Source: CALMEC01 sp964434425 (GTDB lineage: Bacteria; Actinomycetota; Thermoleophilia; Miltoncostaeales; Miltoncostaeaceae). Taken from it: a DNA stretch of 64,000 bases. Location of the stretch: positions 124,001 to 188,000 of the forward strand of contig CAYSVH010000003.1 of the NCBI GenBank assembly GCA_964434425.1, read 5' to 3'. Shown here piece after piece: positions 62,859 to 64,000 of the stretch. Each line of letters starts with the position of its first letter. The stretch's first letter is position 1. The notes under the pieces are model-generated. The model worked only from the letters and a program-made list of their open reading frames with translations, was not told the origin of the DNA and did no database searches. The position numbers and the translations under genes are program-made.

Positions 62859-63584
62859 CTAACCGACCGCGATACCGACGAGAGATCCCACCGCGTAGGT
62901 GAGCGCCATCACCAGGGCGCCGCCCAGAAGATTGCGCCGCACCGCCGGCCGCTTCGGTGCCCCGCCCAGATGCGCGCTCACACCGCCGGTCAGCGCGACT
63001 CCGATGAGGACGGCGACGACCGTCAGGAAGAGCCGCCAGTCGGGCGATGAGAGAAGCATCGCGCAGAGCGGGATGGCCGCACCGGCGATGAAGGCCACGA
63101 ACGACGCGAACGCCGCCTGCCACGGGTTGGTGAGATCGTCCGGATCGAGGTGCAGTTCGGCGTCCAGGTGGGCGGCCAGCGGGTCGTTGGCCGTGAGCTC
63201 CACGGCCACCTGGCGCGCCAGTGCCGGTGACAGGCCCTTCTCCTGGTAGAGGTCGGCGAGCTCGTCCAGCTCCTCGTCGGGCATCTCCGCCTGCTCCCGC
63301 TCCTCCAGCGCGATCAGCGCCCGCTCGGCATCCCGCTGCGTGCTGACCGAGACGTACTCGCCGACCGCCATGGAGAGGGCTCCGGCGAGCGTGCCGGCCA
63401 CGCCGGCGATGAGCAGATTCTCGCGGTCGGCCGTCGCCCCCGCCACACCCACCACGATGCCCGCCGTCGAGACGATGCCGTCGTTCGCGCCGAGGACACC
63501 CGCGCGCAGCCAGTTCAGTCGGCTGCTGGTGCTCTGGCCATGGGGTTCGGGACGCGGAGCGGGTGCTGGAGCGACCGTCGTCAT
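62859..63584 (-). CDS. VIT1/CCC1-family iron/manganese transporter
   Basis: A 241-residue vacuolar-iron-transporter-like protein. The first helix region LNWLRAGVLGANDGIVSTAGIVVGVAGAT is the family signature, followed by GTLAGALSMAVGEYVSVSTQRDAERALIALEEREQ, an acidic cytoplasmic metal-binding segment (EMPDEELDELADLYQEKGLS...), and three C-terminal helices. VIT proteins export Fe2+ or Mn2+ from the cytosol. ATG 63584 starts a short Pro/Ala-rich tail before the conserved helix. It is convergent with the P2 ATPase. A dispersed repeat overlaps its upstream region. Confidence 0.92.
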   Translation of the reverse strand: MTTVAPAPAPRPEPHGQSTSSRLNWLRAGVLGANDGIVSTAGIVVGVAGATADRENLLIAGVAGTLAGALSMAVGEYVSVSTQRDAERALIALEEREQAEMPDEELDELADLYQEKGLSPALARQVAVELTANDPLAAHLDAELHLDPDDLTNPWQAAFASFVAFIAGAAIPLCAMLLSSPDWRLFLTVVAVLIGVALTGGVSAHLGGAPKRPAVRRNLLGGALVMALTYAVGSLVGIAVG

Positions 63585-63588
63585 CGGG

Positions 63589-63695
63589 ATGGGTGAATCG
63601 ACGGTGGCGTGGCGCGGTGCACGCCTCCGGCGGTGCGAGAAGGACACCATCCTGCCTCGCGATGCCCGGCGACGCCCCGCATCCACGGGTGACGC
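63589..63695 (+). repeat. Dispersed intergenic repeat, copy 3
   Basis: This copy shares GCGGTGCACGCCTCCGGCGG and a tail CGCCCCGCATCCACGGGTGA with copy 1; an extra 34 bases separate the two segments here. It lies a few bases upstream of the VIT start. Confidence 0.5.
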
Positions 63696-63716
63696 GACGC
63701 CGTCATGGCGTCACCC
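63687..63716 (-). terminator. Terminator-like hairpin after msrB
   Basis: GGGTGACGC and GCGTCACCC form a perfect 9-base stem with a 12-base loop, just downstream of the msrB stop on the minus strand. Confidence 0.5.
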
Positions 63717-63722
63717 CTCCTG

Positions 63723-64000
63723 TCATGATGACGATTCTTCGGGTGCGAAGTCGAGCGACGCCGAGTTGATGCAGTAGCGGAGCCCCGTCGGGTTCGGACC
63801 GTCGGGGAAGACGTGCCCGAGGTGCGCGCCGCAGTTCGCGCAGGTCACCTCGGTGCGCACCATGCCGTGGCTCGTGTCCTCGTGGAGCGTGACCCCGTCG
63901 GTCTCCATCGGCTGGTAGAAGCTGGGCCAGCCGCTGCCCGACTCAAACTTCGTGTCGCTCGAGAAGAGCGGCTCGTCGCACACGATGCAGCGATAGGTGC
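63723..64000 (-). CDS. msrB: Methionine-R-sulfoxide reductase B (3' part)
   Basis: The last 91 residues of MsrB, which reduces methionine-R-sulfoxide with thioredoxin; the gene runs off the window end. Visible: TYRCIVCDEPLF with one zinc CxxC pair, FESGSGWPSFYQP, the second zinc pair CANCGAHLGHVFPDGP, and the catalytic Cys in GLRYCINSASLDFAPE. Length and motifs are canonical. It ends with Glu/Ser residues and a hairpin follows the stop. The N-terminus and promoter are outside the window. Confidence 0.95.
   Translation of the reverse strand, partial: TYRCIVCDEPLFSSDTKFESGSGWPSFYQPMETDGVTLHEDTSHGMVRTEVTCANCGAHLGHVFPDGPNPTGLRYCINSASLDFAPEESSS

Overview
The window is 64 kb of dense, very GC-rich chromosomal DNA from an actinobacterium. 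Its gene families point to a deep-branching group such as Thermoleophilia (Solirubrobacterales): NHL-repeat protein with a FecR-like tail, PKD, VanW/G5 and SpoIID-NlpC/P60 surface proteins, and a class E/F-like sortase domain. A DtxR/IdeR-type iron box and TANNNT -10 elements sitting 6-7 nt from start codons (leaderless mRNAs) agree with Actinomycetota. The lineage is inferred, because no rRNA lies in the window.

Region by region. 1-0.6 kb: a secreted bactofilin-like repeat protein. 0.94-10.0 kb: a complete enterobactin-type siderophore locus (entA-entC-entE-entB-entF plus a convergent phosphopantetheinyl transferase) behind one iron box; the adenylation domain reads as serine-specific. 10-20.5 kb: envelope and signalling genes (NfeD/SPFH pair, LapA-like protein, SpoIID-NlpC/P60 hydrolase, PKD protein, CHASE2 adenylate cyclase, NHL/FecR protein, Crp-family regulator, MepA-like endopeptidase). 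20.8-27.1 kb: TCA-cycle genes, icd-mdh on the minus strand and sdhA-sdhB-HdrB-like anchor on the plus strand, divergent around a 20-bp palindrome. 27-30 kb: lysC-asd, first steps of the aspartate family pathway. 30-34.7 kb: a heavy-metal P-type ATPase and an MMPL exporter, divergent around two GATACCC/GGGTATC palindromes. 34.8-37.1 kb: remains of an AlkZ-like gene, a GNAT enzyme, uppP, and a gene-free 388-bp perfect tandem duplication carrying REP-like hairpins. 37.1-40.2 kb: SRP RNA-dnaX-ybaB-recR. 40.6-53.4 kb: six tRNA genes including all four serine isoacceptors, a large sortase-tipped surface protein, tadA, a SAF oxidoreductase with a long acidic tail, a VanW protein, a NERD protein and a site-2 protease. 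53.5-64 kb: an NYN/PIN-like protein beside a tRNA, an FAD oxidoreductase, a three-gene ABC exporter, a P2-type cation ATPase, a VIT/CCC1 transporter and the 3' part of msrB.

Most interesting: the enterobactin-like cluster with no visible MbtH or transporter gene; a family of 35-37-nt perfect or near-perfect hairpins with fixed core GGTGCC(T/A)GGCACC and co-varying arms; the 388-bp tandem repeat; a probable AUC start codon on lysC; a thioester-domain-like/repeat/sortase fusion; and widespread leaderless promoters.
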